Positions 8,161 to 15,601 of a stretch of 64,000 bases of DNA are shown in pieces; position 1 is the first letter of the stretch, and each line of letters starts with the position of its first letter. The stretch comes from JAOUJD01 sp963726405 (lineage in GTDB: Bacteria; Pseudomonadota; Gammaproteobacteria; Burkholderiales; Burkholderiaceae_F). The DNA lies in contig CAVSCF010000010.1 of the NCBI GenBank assembly GCA_963726405.1, positions 37,189 through 101,188 on the forward strand, given 5' to 3'. The notes under the pieces were generated by a model, which did not search any database, had not been told where the DNA came from, and saw only the letters and a list, made by a program, of their open reading frames with translations. A program made the translations under genes and the position numbers.

Positions 8161-8314
8161 CCCGGCAGTCTTGTTTGGCCCGACAGACTTTATTTGAAGT
8201 GGCTGCTCTGACCGCTCGATTCTGGATGTCCCGACGAACTTTCCAACTTACCGAGCCGTACAGAACTTCAATCACTTCGAGGGTCCTCGTTCGACAGACT
8301 CTATTTGTTGCAGT
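8161..8314 (-). repeat. Right-end repeat sites of the element
   Basis: On the plus strand the sites read TTCGACAGACTCTATTTGT (8290-8308), TCCCGACGAACTTTCC (8229-8244), CCGACAGACTTTATTTG (8180-8196) and the weaker CCCGGCAGTCTTGTTTGG (8161-8178). All are inverted relative to the left-end copies. They are about 20 to 60 bases apart. The stretch 8040-8160 between the antitoxin and these sites holds no gene I can see. Confidence 0.6.
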
Positions 8315-8430
8315 CACCTGAACGCGTGCGGGGTTCCCATCCTCGAAGGCCCGGTGAAACGGACCGGGGCGCTGGGGCCGATCCTTTCGGTGTACTTCCG
8401 CGACCCGGACATGAATCTCGTCGAGGTTCG
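8315..8430 (+). pseudogene. VOC-family gene, 3' part, cut off by the element
   Basis: The frame HLNACGVPILEGPV followed by GPILSVYFRDPDMNLVEV is the C-terminal half of the VOC domain begun at 6319, including the final metal-ligand Glu in LVEV. No stop codon follows at the expected place (the frame stays open to about 8653), so the extreme 3' end is also damaged or shifted. It has no start of its own. Confidence 0.8.
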
Positions 8431-8522
8431 ACCGCGGGCAGCCGTAGGGCGTCCGCGTCCAGGCGGGGGCGTGCGGCGGGCCGGGCAGAGCGGGCTGCCC
8501 CAGGCTCAAGCGTTGCAAGCCT

Positions 8523-9015
8523 TCAGAAAATGCCGGCGGCCAGGCCGGCGGCGAGTGCCGCTCCCAGTTCACGCGCCCGGGCCAGGTCGTCGTCGGGCAC
8601 GGTCTTCGAAGCCCGAATGGCTTCCGGTGTCTGCGCGCCGTTGCGGACGATGATCGGCGGCGCGATCTTCCTTCAGCCGCAGGCCGGTGGCGATGCGCTG
8701 CAGCTGGCGGGCGGCGCCCGCGCCGTCGGTGCCGGCGGCAATGAGCGCGGCATAGGGCCGGCCGTTCACGCGCTCGAGAGCGTCGTAGTAGATCCGGTCG
8801 AAGAAATCCTTCATCAGGCCGGCCATCGAGGCGAGGTTCTCCGGTGTCGCGAAGACGTAGCCGTCGGCGGCGAGCACATCGGCCGACGTCGCGTCGGGGG
8901 CGTGCATCAGCCGCGCGTCGATCTCGCGCTCGCTGGCGGCGCCGGCCACCGCCGCACGGGCGAGCTGCTCGGTCGCCCCGGTCATCGAGTGATAGACGAC
9001 GAGCAGGTGCTTCAT
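8523..9015 (-). pseudogene. Flavodoxin-family NAD(P)H oxidoreductase, frameshifted
   Basis: ATG at 9015 opens a small flavodoxin-like protein (MKHLLVVYHSMTGATEQLA) with the FMN phosphate loop SMTGATE, then FATPENLASM and the LMKDFFDR segment. The frame as read runs to a stop at 8569, but its last 35 residues are unlike the family. Removing one base near 8667 restores IAPPIIVRNG and a plausible end, LAAGLAAGIF, stopping at 8523-8525. It is therefore a single-base frameshift or a sequence error. The start overlaps the mtfA stop (ATGA), so the two form an operon. The intact protein would be an FMN-dependent oxidoreductase or quinone reductase of about 163 residues. Confidence 0.8.
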
Positions 9016-9851
9016 GGCTTCGCGCGCGCGACCGGATCCTGGCGGAAGAACCGGGCGAGGAGCGCGTACCAGTCCGGAAACGCGCGCTGCAGCGCGTTGG
9101 GGTCGACGAAGAACGCTTCGCTGGTCACCGCGAAGAACTCGGCTTCGTCGTGCGCGGCATAGGGATCGAAGGGCAGGTGCGCGTAGAAGCGGTCGGCCTC
9201 CTCGCTGTCCGGATCGACGCCCTCCGGCAACTCCGATTCGATGAGGTCGAGTTCGGCCAGGAAGCGCTCGAACGTGTCCTCCAGGGCGTCGTTCCACTGC
9301 CGCGGATCGAGGCCTTCGTGCAGCGCTGGGGAAAACGGCGGGCAGCCGTCCGCTTCACCGTCGAGCAGGTCGATCTTGTGCACGAACTCGTGGATCACGA
9401 CGGAGTAGGCCGAACCGGCGTCGGTCGTGCTGCGTTGCGCGTCTTCCCACGACAGCAGCAGCGGGCCGCCCTCCCAGGCTTCCCCGGTGATCGGCTCGAC
9501 GTACTCGTGCATGACGCCGTCCTCGTCGGCAAGGCGGCGCGGCACGAGGAATTCGCCCGGATAGACGATGATGCTTGACCAGCCGCGGTACCACTCGAGG
9601 CCGAGGTTCAGGATCGGCAGGCACGCCTGCACCGCGATGCTGACCTGCATTTCCGCGGTCAGTTCGAGCTCGCCGGCGGCCGACATCTCCTTGTCGGCGA
9701 GCAGCCGGCTCGCCAGCTCGCGCAGTCGTCCAGCTTCGGCTGGCGTGAGCTTCCCGGTGCACGGGAAGGCGGACACCGCACCGGTCCACAGGTCGTCGGG
9801 AATGGCGACGGTGTTGGATCGCGTGAAGCGGCCAAGCAGGGTCTTCAGCAT
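9012..9851 (-). CDS. mtfA: Zinc-dependent peptidase MtfA
   Basis: A 279-residue cytoplasmic protein of the MtfA (YeeI) family, peptidases related to anthrax lethal factor. In E. coli MtfA binds the repressor Mlc and so modulates the glucose PTS. The zinc motif HEFVH is at residues 154-158, and a Glu-rich AEFFAVTSEAFF segment near residue 240 provides the third ligand. The start ATG at 9851 is 62 bases from the divergent relA start. The gene is followed by an overlapping flavodoxin gene. Confidence 0.88.
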   Translation of the reverse strand: MLKTLLGRFTRSNTVAIPDDLWTGAVSAFPCTGKLTPAEAGRLRELASRLLADKEMSAAGELELTAEMQVSIAVQACLPILNLGLEWYRGWSSIIVYPGEFLVPRRLADEDGVMHEYVEPITGEAWEGGPLLLSWEDAQRSTTDAGSAYSVVIHEFVHKIDLLDGEADGCPPFSPALHEGLDPRQWNDALEDTFERFLAELDLIESELPEGVDPDSEEADRFYAHLPFDPYAAHDEAEFFAVTSEAFFVDPNALQRAFPDWYALLARFFRQDPVARAKP

Positions 9852-9858
9852 CCGGCGA

Positions 9859-9889
9859 TTGTGCCGCAGCGAGCGCGGCTCCCTATAAT
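9859..9889 (+). promoter_or_regulatory. Likely promoter of relA
   Basis: A perfect -10 hexamer TATAAT (9884-9889) and a possible -35 TTGTGC (9859-9864), 19 bases apart, lie 24 bases before the relA start codon in the divergent mtfA-relA gap. Confidence 0.5.
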
Positions 9890-9913
9890 TTCCCCTCGAC
9901 GTCTCTGCCCTTG

Positions 9914-12067
9914 ATGCCCGCCTCCCACACCACTGCCGACCCGTCGGTGCCCGCCGACGCCGGCGGGGCCGGCTTCGACCTCGTTCGCACGCGTTCGCTT
10001 GTCGAGCCTCTGTATCAGGACCGCACGCTGCGCACCGGCGAGCCTTTCCTGTCCCACGCCGAAGGCATCGCGGGCATCGTCGGCACGCTGCGCTCGGATC
10101 CCGACCTGCTCGCCGCTGCGTACCTGTTCGGCGTCTACGACGTCCTGCGCGAGCCCGACGAGTGGCTGCGGTCGCGCTTCGGCACGGCCGTCGCGCAGCT
10201 CGTGGCCGACCTGCGCCAGCTCATGCGGCTGTCGGAGCTCACCCGCACGCAGGGCGACGGCGGCGGCAAGCTGCACGGTCTCGACGACCAGGCCGAAGCC
10301 TTGCGCCGCATGCTGCTCGCGATGGCCAACGACCTGCGGGTCGTGCTGCTGCGGCTGGCCTCGCGCCTGCAGACGCTGCGCTACTACGCGGCCACCCGGC
10401 ACCCCGGTGCCGAAGCCTTTGCGCACGAGACGATGTCCCTCTATGCGCCGCTCGCCAACCGCCTCGGCATCTGGCAGATGAAGTGGGAACTCGAGGACCT
10501 GGCATTCCGCTTCCTCGAGCCCGACACCTACAAGCAGGTGGCGCGGCTGCTGGAGGAGAAGCGGGTCGAGCGCGAGGCGTTCATCGCGAACGCACTCGAA
10601 CGCGTTCGGACGATGCTGAAGGACGCCGGCATCGAGGGCGAAGTGTCGGGCCGGCCCAAGCACATCTACAGCATCGTCAGCAAGATGCGCACGAAGAGCC
10701 TGGCCTTCGACCAGCTCTTCGACGTGCGCGGCCTGCGCGTGATCGTCGACGAGCTCGCCCAGTGCTACCAGGTGCTGTCGCTCGTGCACGAGGCGTGGAG
10801 TCCGATCGCAAGCGAGTACGACGACTACATCGCGCGGCCCAAGCCCAACGGGTATCAGTCCCTGCACACCGTGGTGGGCGACGAGGCCGGGCGCACGCTC
10901 GAGATCCAGATCCGCACACGCGCCATGCATGAGTTCGCCGAACTCGGGATCGCCGCGCACTGGCGATACAAGGAAGGTGGAAAGGCGCACGCGACCGACG
11001 AGCAGCGCGTCGCGTGGCTGCGGCAACTGCTGGCATGGCGCGACGAGGTCGAGCCGCCGCCACAGGCCACCGGCGGGCAGCGGGACGACAGGATCTACGT
11101 CCTCACGCCGCAGGCGCGCGTGGTCGAACTGCCGGCCGGCGGCACGCCGATCGACTTCGCGTATCACATCCACTCCGAGCTCGGCCATCGCTGCCGCGGC
11201 GCGAAGGTCAATGGCGCGATGGTCACGCTCAACACGCCGCTGGCGAACGGGCAGACGGTCGAGGTGATCGCCGCGAAGACGGGCGGGCCGAGCCGCGACT
11301 GGCTCAATACCGAGCTCGGCTTCCTGAAGAGCGCGCGGTCGAAGGCGAAGGTGCGCCAGTGGTTCAACGCGCTGGAACTGGAGCAGTCGGTCGCGACCGG
11401 CCGCGAGCTGGTCGAGAAGGAACTGCAGCGTCTGGGCAGGACCGCGGTGAAACTCGACGACCTCGCGAAGCGCCTGGGCTTCGACAAGGTCGACGACCTG
11501 TGCGCCGCGGCGACCAAGGAGGAGTTCAGCCTGCGCTCCATCGAGCAGGCGCTGGCGCCGGTCGTTCCGGAGCCCGAGCCGACGCCTTCGCTGCTGGTCG
11601 GCAAGCCGCGCGACACTCCGGCCGGCCGGGGCAAGGTGCTGGTCGTCGGGGTCGATTCGCTGCTGACGCAGCTCGGCCGTTGCTGTCGGCCGGCGCCGCC
11701 CGATGAGATCGTGGGCTACGTCACCCGTGGGCGGGGGGTGTCGATCCACCGCACCAGCTGCTCCAACCTGCTGGCACTGACGCAGCGCGAACCGGAACGG
11801 GTGGTCGAAGTGGCCTGGGGCAAGGAGCCCAACGCCGTCTATCCGGTGGAACTGCTGGTGATGGCGCAGGACCGGCAGGGCCTCTTGCGCGATATCTCCG
11901 AAGTCTTCGCCCGCGAGAAGATCAACGTCATCGGGGTGAACACGAGCAGTGCGAAGGGCGAAGCGCGCATGCTCTTCACCGTCGAGGTGGGCAGCGCCGC
12001 GGACGCCAGTCGCGTGCTGGCGCTGGTCCGCGAAGTCAGGGGCGTATTCGCGGTGCGGCGCCGATAA
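9914..12067 (+). CDS. relA: GTP pyrophosphokinase, (p)ppGpp synthetase I
   Basis: A 717-residue long RSH protein: a degenerate HD region (residues about 25-190), the synthetase domain (about 230-350, with RPKHIYSIVSKM and KPNGYQSLHT), a TGS domain (about 390-450), helical and zinc-finger parts (CCRPAPPDEIVGYVTRGRGV) and a C-terminal ACT domain (about 640-717). In the HD region the metal-binding His-Asp pair is replaced (YLFGVYDVL), so hydrolysis should be lost and the protein is RelA-like rather than SpoT-like. It makes the stringent-response alarmone when ribosomes stall with uncharged tRNA. ATG 9914 is preferred over TTG 9911. Confidence 0.93.
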   Translation: MPASHTTADPSVPADAGGAGFDLVRTRSLVEPLYQDRTLRTGEPFLSHAEGIAGIVGTLRSDPDLLAAAYLFGVYDVLREPDEWLRSRFGTAVAQLVADLRQLMRLSELTRTQGDGGGKLHGLDDQAEALRRMLLAMANDLRVVLLRLASRLQTLRYYAATRHPGAEAFAHETMSLYAPLANRLGIWQMKWELEDLAFRFLEPDTYKQVARLLEEKRVEREAFIANALERVRTMLKDAGIEGEVSGRPKHIYSIVSKMRTKSLAFDQLFDVRGLRVIVDELAQCYQVLSLVHEAWSPIASEYDDYIARPKPNGYQSLHTVVGDEAGRTLEIQIRTRAMHEFAELGIAAHWRYKEGGKAHATDEQRVAWLRQLLAWRDEVEPPPQATGGQRDDRIYVLTPQARVVELPAGGTPIDFAYHIHSELGHRCRGAKVNGAMVTLNTPLANGQTVEVIAAKTGGPSRDWLNTELGFLKSARSKAKVRQWFNALELEQSVATGRELVEKELQRLGRTAVKLDDLAKRLGFDKVDDLCAAATKEEFSLRSIEQALAPVVPEPEPTPSLLVGKPRDTPAGRGKVLVVGVDSLLTQLGRCCRPAPPDEIVGYVTRGRGVSIHRTSCSNLLALTQREPERVVEVAWGKEPNAVYPVELLVMAQDRQGLLRDISEVFAREKINVIGVNTSSAKGEARMLFTVEVGSAADASRVLALVREVRGVFAVRRR

Positions 12068-12094
12068 GCGGCCCGCCGATCCCGTTGGCGCTGC

Positions 12095-12103
12095 TGATAT
12101 ACT
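12095..12103 (+). promoter_or_regulatory. Extended -10 element of the tRNA-Val transcript
   Basis: TGATATACT matches an extended -10 (TG-N-TATACT) and ends 11 bases before tRNA-Val. It may also drive the thrS leader and thrS, since no other promoter is obvious before thrS. Confidence 0.5.
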
Positions 12104-12114
12104 TCTTTCCTTTC

Positions 12115-12191
12115 AGGCGCGTAGCTCAGCTGGTTAGAGCACCACCTTGACATGGTGGGGGTCGTTGGTTCGAGTCCAATCGCGCCTACCA
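12115..12191 (+). tRNA. tRNA-Val (GAC)
   Basis: A 77-base tRNA with a complete cloverleaf: 7-bp acceptor stem (AGGCGCG with CGCGCCT), D-loop AGCTGGTTA, anticodon loop TTGACAT giving GAC, T-arm GGTTCGAGTCC and an encoded CCA end. It sits 25 bases before the thrS leader peptide and probably shares its transcript. Confidence 0.97.
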
Positions 12192-12216
12192 GACAAAGCA
12201 GACGAAAGGCCGAACC

Positions 12217-12249
12217 ATGACGTTCCGAACTACGTTTACAGGCAGTTAA
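12217..12249 (+). CDS. Putative threonine-rich leader peptide of thrS
   Basis: A 10-codon reading frame encoding MTFRTTFTGS, with four Thr codons (ACG, ACT, ACG, ACA) out of ten residues. AAAGG, 7 bases upstream, can serve as ribosome binding site. It is placed between tRNA-Val and an intrinsic terminator directly before thrS, the layout of an amino-acid attenuator: scarce Thr-tRNA would stall the ribosome here. The concentration of the cognate amino acid is the main evidence; chance cannot be excluded for so short a frame. Confidence 0.55.
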   Translation: MTFRTTFTGS

Positions 12250-12277
12250 GCCCCCGAACGAGTTCGCCTTTCGATGG

Positions 12278-12309
12278 AAAAAGTGCGGCCTCGACCGCAC
12301 TTTTTTTTT
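12278..12309 (+). terminator. Intrinsic terminator directly before thrS
   Basis: Stem AAAAGTGCGG / CCGCACTTTT with loop CCTCGA, followed by a long T run to 12309. The thrS ribosome site and ATG (12323) follow at once, so thrS transcripts from upstream must read through it. Confidence 0.85.
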
Positions 12310-12322
12310 GCCGAGGAATTTC

Positions 12323-14248
12323 ATGGTCTCGATTCGATTGCCCGACGGCTCCAGCCGTTCCTACGACAACCCGGTGACGGTGGCGGAAGTGGCGGCCTCG
12401 ATCGGTCCGGGCCTCGCCAAGGCGGCGGTGGCCGGCCGCGTCGACGGCAAGGTGGTGGACACGTCGCACCGCATCGAGCGGGACGCCGACGTGGCCATCG
12501 TCACGGAGCGCGACACCGAGGGGCTCGAGGTGCTGCGTCACTCGGCGGCGCACCTGCTCGCCTACGCGGTCAAGGAGCTCTTCCCGGACGCGCAGGTGAC
12601 GATCGGCCCGGTCATCGACAACGGCTTCTACTACGACTTCGCCTACAAGCGCGCCTTCACGCCCGAGGATCTCGAGGCCATCGAGAAGAAGATGGCGGAG
12701 CTCGCGAAGAAGGACGAGCCGGTCGTGCGCGAGGTGTGGAAGCGCGACGACGCCGTGAAGTTCTTCGAGTCCATCGGCGAGAGGTACAAGGCCGAGCTGA
12801 TCGCGTCGATTCCGGCCAACGAGGACATCTCGCTGTATCGCGAGGGCGGCTTCATCGACCTCTGTCGCGGGCCGCACGTGCCGTCGACGGGCAAGCTCAA
12901 GGTCTTCAAGCTGATGAAGGTCGCGGGCGCGTACTGGCGCGGCGACAGCAACAACGAACAGCTGCAGCGCATCTATGGCACGGCCTGGGGCAAGAAGGAG
13001 GACCAGGACGCCTACCTGAAGATGCTGGAGGAGGCCGAGAAGCGCGACCACCGCAAGCTCGGCAAGGAACTCGATCTCTTCCATTTCCAGGAAGAGGCGC
13101 CGGGCCTGATCTTCTGGCATCCCAAGGGCTGGGCGATCTGGCAGGCGGTCGAGCAGTACATGCGGCAGGTCTACCGGGACAACGGCTACGACGAGGTCAA
13201 GGCGCCGCAGATCCTCGACCGGTCGTTGTGGGAGAAGTCCGGGCACTGGGAGAAGTACCGCGAGAACATGTTCACGACCGAGTCGGAGAACCGGTACTAC
13301 GCGCTCAAGCCCATGAACTGCCCGGGCCATATCCAGATCTACAACGCGAACCTGCACAGCTACCGCGAACTGCCGCTGCGCTACGGCGAGTTCGGCGCCT
13401 GCCATCGCAACGAGTCGTCGGGCTCCCTGCACGGGCTGTTCCGGGTCCGCGGTTTCACCCAGGACGACGGCCACATCTTCTGCACGGAAGACCAGATCCA
13501 GGACGAGTGCGTGGCCTACACGTCATTGCTGCAGAAGGTCTACCGGGACTTCGGCTTCGAGCACATCCTCTACAAGGTGTCGACGCGTCCGGCGATGCGG
13601 ATCGGCGCCGACGAGGTCTGGGACAAGGCCGAAGCGGCCCTGATGGAGTCCCTGAAGCGCTCCGGGGTGGAGTTCACGATCTCGCCGGGCGATGGCGCCT
13701 TCTACGGTCCGAAGATCGAATACACGCTCAAGGACGCGATCGGCCGCGAGTGGCAGTGCGGCACCATGCAGGTCGATTTCTCCATGCCCGGCCGCCTGGG
13801 CGCCGAGTATGTGGCCGAGGACAACGCCCGCAAGACGCCCGTGATGCTGCACCGGGCGATCGTCGGGTCGATGGAGCGATTCATCGGCATGCTGATCGAA
13901 AACCACGCCGGGGCGATGCCGCCCTGGCTGGCCCCGATCCAGGTTTCGGTCGCCAATATCTCCGAAGGGCAGTCGGATTACGCGGCCGGCGTTGTCCAAA
14001 CGCTGCAAAAACAAGGATTTAGGGCTGAGGTGGATTTGCGTAACGAGAAGATCACCTATAAAATCCGCCAGCTTAGCCTGCAGAAAGTTCCGTTCATCCT
14101 CGTCGTCGGGGAGAAGGAAAAGCAGGCCGGCACGGTCGCCGTGCGAGCCCGTGGTGGCGTGGACCTTGGGGTGATGCCCCTGTCCGCATTCGCCGAACGT
14201 CTTTCCACCGACGTTCGCGAGCGCCGCAACGCGGTTGGCGCGGCTTAG
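12323..14248 (+). CDS. thrS: Threonyl-tRNA synthetase
   Basis: A 641-residue class II aminoacyl-tRNA synthetase of full length: an N-terminal TGS domain (1-62), the editing domain (about 65-225, with HSAAHLLAYAVK), the catalytic core (about 245-535, with MNCPGH, the motif 2 region RYGEFGACHRNE and motif 3 ending MLHRAIVGSMERF) and a C-terminal anticodon-binding domain. ATG 12323 is preceded by GAGGAA and gives the standard start MVSIRLPDGS. It charges tRNA-Thr. The leader at 12203-12309 suggests threonine-responsive control; infC follows. Confidence 0.97.
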   Translation: MVSIRLPDGSSRSYDNPVTVAEVAASIGPGLAKAAVAGRVDGKVVDTSHRIERDADVAIVTERDTEGLEVLRHSAAHLLAYAVKELFPDAQVTIGPVIDNGFYYDFAYKRAFTPEDLEAIEKKMAELAKKDEPVVREVWKRDDAVKFFESIGERYKAELIASIPANEDISLYREGGFIDLCRGPHVPSTGKLKVFKLMKVAGAYWRGDSNNEQLQRIYGTAWGKKEDQDAYLKMLEEAEKRDHRKLGKELDLFHFQEEAPGLIFWHPKGWAIWQAVEQYMRQVYRDNGYDEVKAPQILDRSLWEKSGHWEKYRENMFTTESENRYYALKPMNCPGHIQIYNANLHSYRELPLRYGEFGACHRNESSGSLHGLFRVRGFTQDDGHIFCTEDQIQDECVAYTSLLQKVYRDFGFEHILYKVSTRPAMRIGADEVWDKAEAALMESLKRSGVEFTISPGDGAFYGPKIEYTLKDAIGREWQCGTMQVDFSMPGRLGAEYVAEDNARKTPVMLHRAIVGSMERFIGMLIENHAGAMPPWLAPIQVSVANISEGQSDYAAGVVQTLQKQGFRAEVDLRNEKITYKIRQLSLQKVPFILVVGEKEKQAGTVAVRARGGVDLGVMPLSAFAERLSTDVRERRNAVGAA

Positions 14249-14274
14249 TTTTTCAACGTTCGGAGAGTCAAACC

Positions 14275-14796
14275 ATCGCTAAAGATAGTGGCCACCGGCT
14301 CAACGGTGAAATCAATGCGCCCGAGGTTCGCCTCGTCGGCATCGAAGGCGAAGCGCTCGGCGTGGTGAAGTTGCCCGATGCTTTCCGAATGGCCGAAGAA
14401 GCACAGGTTGATCTGGTCGAGATTGCTCCCACCGCGGTGCCGCCCGTCTGTCGCTTGATGGACTACGGCAAGTTCAAGTACCAGGAGCAGAAGAAGGCCC
14501 ACGAGGCGAAGCTCAAGCAGAAGCAGATTCAGATCAAGGAGGTCAAGTTCCGTCCCCAGACGGACGACAACGACTACCAGACGAAGCTGCGGAATCTTGT
14601 GCGGTTCCTCGAAGAGGGTGACAAGGCAAAGATCACGCTGCGGTTCCGGGGACGCGAGATGGCGCACCAGGAATTCGGCTACAAGCTGCTCGAGCGGCTG
14701 CGCGACGACCTCGTGCAGCTGTCGGTGGTGGAGTCGATGCCGCGCCTGGAAGGCCGCCAGATGGTGATGGTGCTGGCTCCGAAGAAGAAGAAGTAG
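14275..14796 (+). CDS. infC: Translation initiation factor IF-3, with ATC start codon
   Basis: A 173-residue IF-3. The conserved N-terminus (AKDSGHRLNGEINAPEVRLV) can only be reached from ATC at 14275; no in-frame ATG, GTG or TTG lies at or before it after the thrS stop, while ATG 14362 would remove 29 conserved residues. CGGAGAG is placed 7 bases before ATC. Known infC genes use AUU or similar codons so that IF-3, which rejects non-standard starts, represses its own synthesis. The N-domain spans 1-80 and the C-domain 85-173 (KFRPQTDDNDYQTK, LRFRGREM). It heads the infC-rpmI-rplT group. Confidence 0.93.
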   Translation: MAKDSGHRLNGEINAPEVRLVGIEGEALGVVKLPDAFRMAEEAQVDLVEIAPTAVPPVCRLMDYGKFKYQEQKKAHEAKLKQKQIQIKEVKFRPQTDDNDYQTKLRNLVRFLEEGDKAKITLRFRGREMAHQEFGYKLLERLRDDLVQLSVVESMPRLEGRQMVMVLAPKKKK

Positions 14797-14941
14797 GGTT
14801 TCGCGGCGACCGCCTCGCCTGCAGGTGCGGCGGTCGGTGCAGCAGGAGGCGGGAGCTGACGCTCCCGCCAAAACAAGTGAAGGCGGGCCCCGAAGTCTCC
14901 GCGAGGAGCGCCTGCCGACATCAAAGAAAGGACGGCCAACG

Positions 14942-15139
14942 ATGCCGAAGATGAAGACGAAAAAGAGCGCTTCCAAGCGCTTCGAGATCCGCGCCAGCGG
15001 ATCGATCAAGCGGGGACAGGCGTTCAAGCGCCACATCCTCACGAAGAAGACCACCAAGGCCAAGCGCCACCTGCGCGGTGCCGTCACGCTGCACGAAGCA
15101 GACGTGAAGTCGGTGCGTCGCATGATGCCGTACGGTTAA
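14942..15139 (+). CDS. rpmI: 50S ribosomal protein L35
   Basis: A 65-residue, very basic protein with the L35 signature: MPKMKTKKSASKRF at the start and KRHLRGAVTLHEAD later. It is a structural protein of the large subunit. AAAGGA lies about 12 bases before the ATG. The 145 bases between infC and this gene hold no other gene that I can see. Confidence 0.96.
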   Translation: MPKMKTKKSASKRFEIRASGSIKRGQAFKRHILTKKTTKAKRHLRGAVTLHEADVKSVRRMMPYG

Positions 15140-15151
15140 GGGGAGACGACG

Positions 15152-15511
15152 ATGCCTAGAGTCAAACGTGGTGTAACGGCCCGCGCGCGTCACAAGAAAG
15201 TCATCGCCCAGGCCGCCGGCTTCACCCGGCGCCGCAATAACGTCTTCCGCGTTTCGAAGGAGGCGGTGATGAAGGCGGGGCAGTACGCCTACCGCGATCG
15301 CCGCAACAAGAAGCGCGTCTTCCGTGCCCTCTGGATCGCCCGCATCAACGCGGCGGTGCGCGAGCACGGCATCACCTACAGCGCATTCATCGCCGGGTTG
15401 AACAAGGCCGAGATCGGGCTGGACCGCAAGGTTCTGGCCGACATGGCCGTGCTCGACAAGCCGGGTTTTGCGGCGGTCGTCGACAAGGTCAAGGCCACGC
15501 TCGCTGCTTGA
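15152..15511 (+). CDS. rplT: 50S ribosomal protein L20
   Basis: A 119-residue basic protein beginning MPRVKRGVTARARHKKVI, diagnostic of L20, an assembly protein of the large subunit that binds 23S rRNA. In other bacteria L20 also represses translation of rpmI-rplT. It starts 12 bases after rpmI and is preceded by GGGGAGA. A terminator follows at 15551. Confidence 0.97.
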   Translation: MPRVKRGVTARARHKKVIAQAAGFTRRRNNVFRVSKEAVMKAGQYAYRDRRNKKRVFRALWIARINAAVREHGITYSAFIAGLNKAEIGLDRKVLADMAVLDKPGFAAVVDKVKATLAA

Positions 15512-15550
15512 TGATTGCCTGAGGGCCGCCCACGCGGCCGATTGAAATCC

Positions 15551-15586
15551 GAACGGGGCCTGGCAACACGGCCCCGTTCTTTTTTC
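15551..15586 (+). terminator. Terminator between rplT and pheS
   Basis: Perfect 10-bp stem GAACGGGGCC / GGCCCCGTTC with a 9-base loop, followed by TTTTTTC. It ends only 15 bases before the pheS start, so it either ends the rplT transcript with read-through or works as an attenuator of pheST. I see no Phe-rich leader peptide before it. Confidence 0.85.
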
Positions 15587-15601
15587 TTCAAGCCAAATCA
15601 C

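Larger units (their letters stand above)
6576..8314. mobile_element. 1.74-kb transposase-less element with Tn7/Mu-like ends, inserted in a VOC gene
   Basis: The element separates two halves of a VOC gene that join perfectly once it is removed. The hexamer CACCTG is found at both borders (6570-6575 and 8315-8320), as expected of target duplication (5 or 6 bp). The ends are inverted relatives: TGACTCGGACAAATTAAGTC on the left and, read on the minus strand, TGACTGCAACAAATAGAGTC on the right; further degenerate copies of the ACAAA..AAGTCYGTCGG site lie inside each end. No transposase is encoded; the cargo is one orphan helical protein and a toxin-antitoxin pair. The end pattern resembles Tn7-like or Tn5053-like elements, so it was probably moved in trans. 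Confidence 0.7.
12203..12309 (+). promoter_or_regulatory. Candidate transcription attenuator of thrS
   Basis: CGAAAGGC (12203-12210, covering the leader ribosome site) can pair with GCCTTTCG (12266-12273). TCGATGG (12271-12277) can instead pair, with one bulge, with CCTCGA (12289-12294), which is the loop of the terminator hairpin, and would block the terminator. A ribosome stalled on the Thr codons would cover the first segment and so favour the second pairing and read-through. The pairings are visible; the mechanism is inferred. Confidence 0.5.

Noticed and set aside
6576..8314. Ordinary insertion sequence
   Set aside because: No transposase reading frame and the ends have several repeated sites rather than a single terminal inverted repeat.
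12192..12322. T-box riboswitch before thrS
   Set aside because: No T-box sequence or specifier stem-loop is visible, and T-boxes are not expected for proteobacterial synthetases. The leader-peptide layout fits better.
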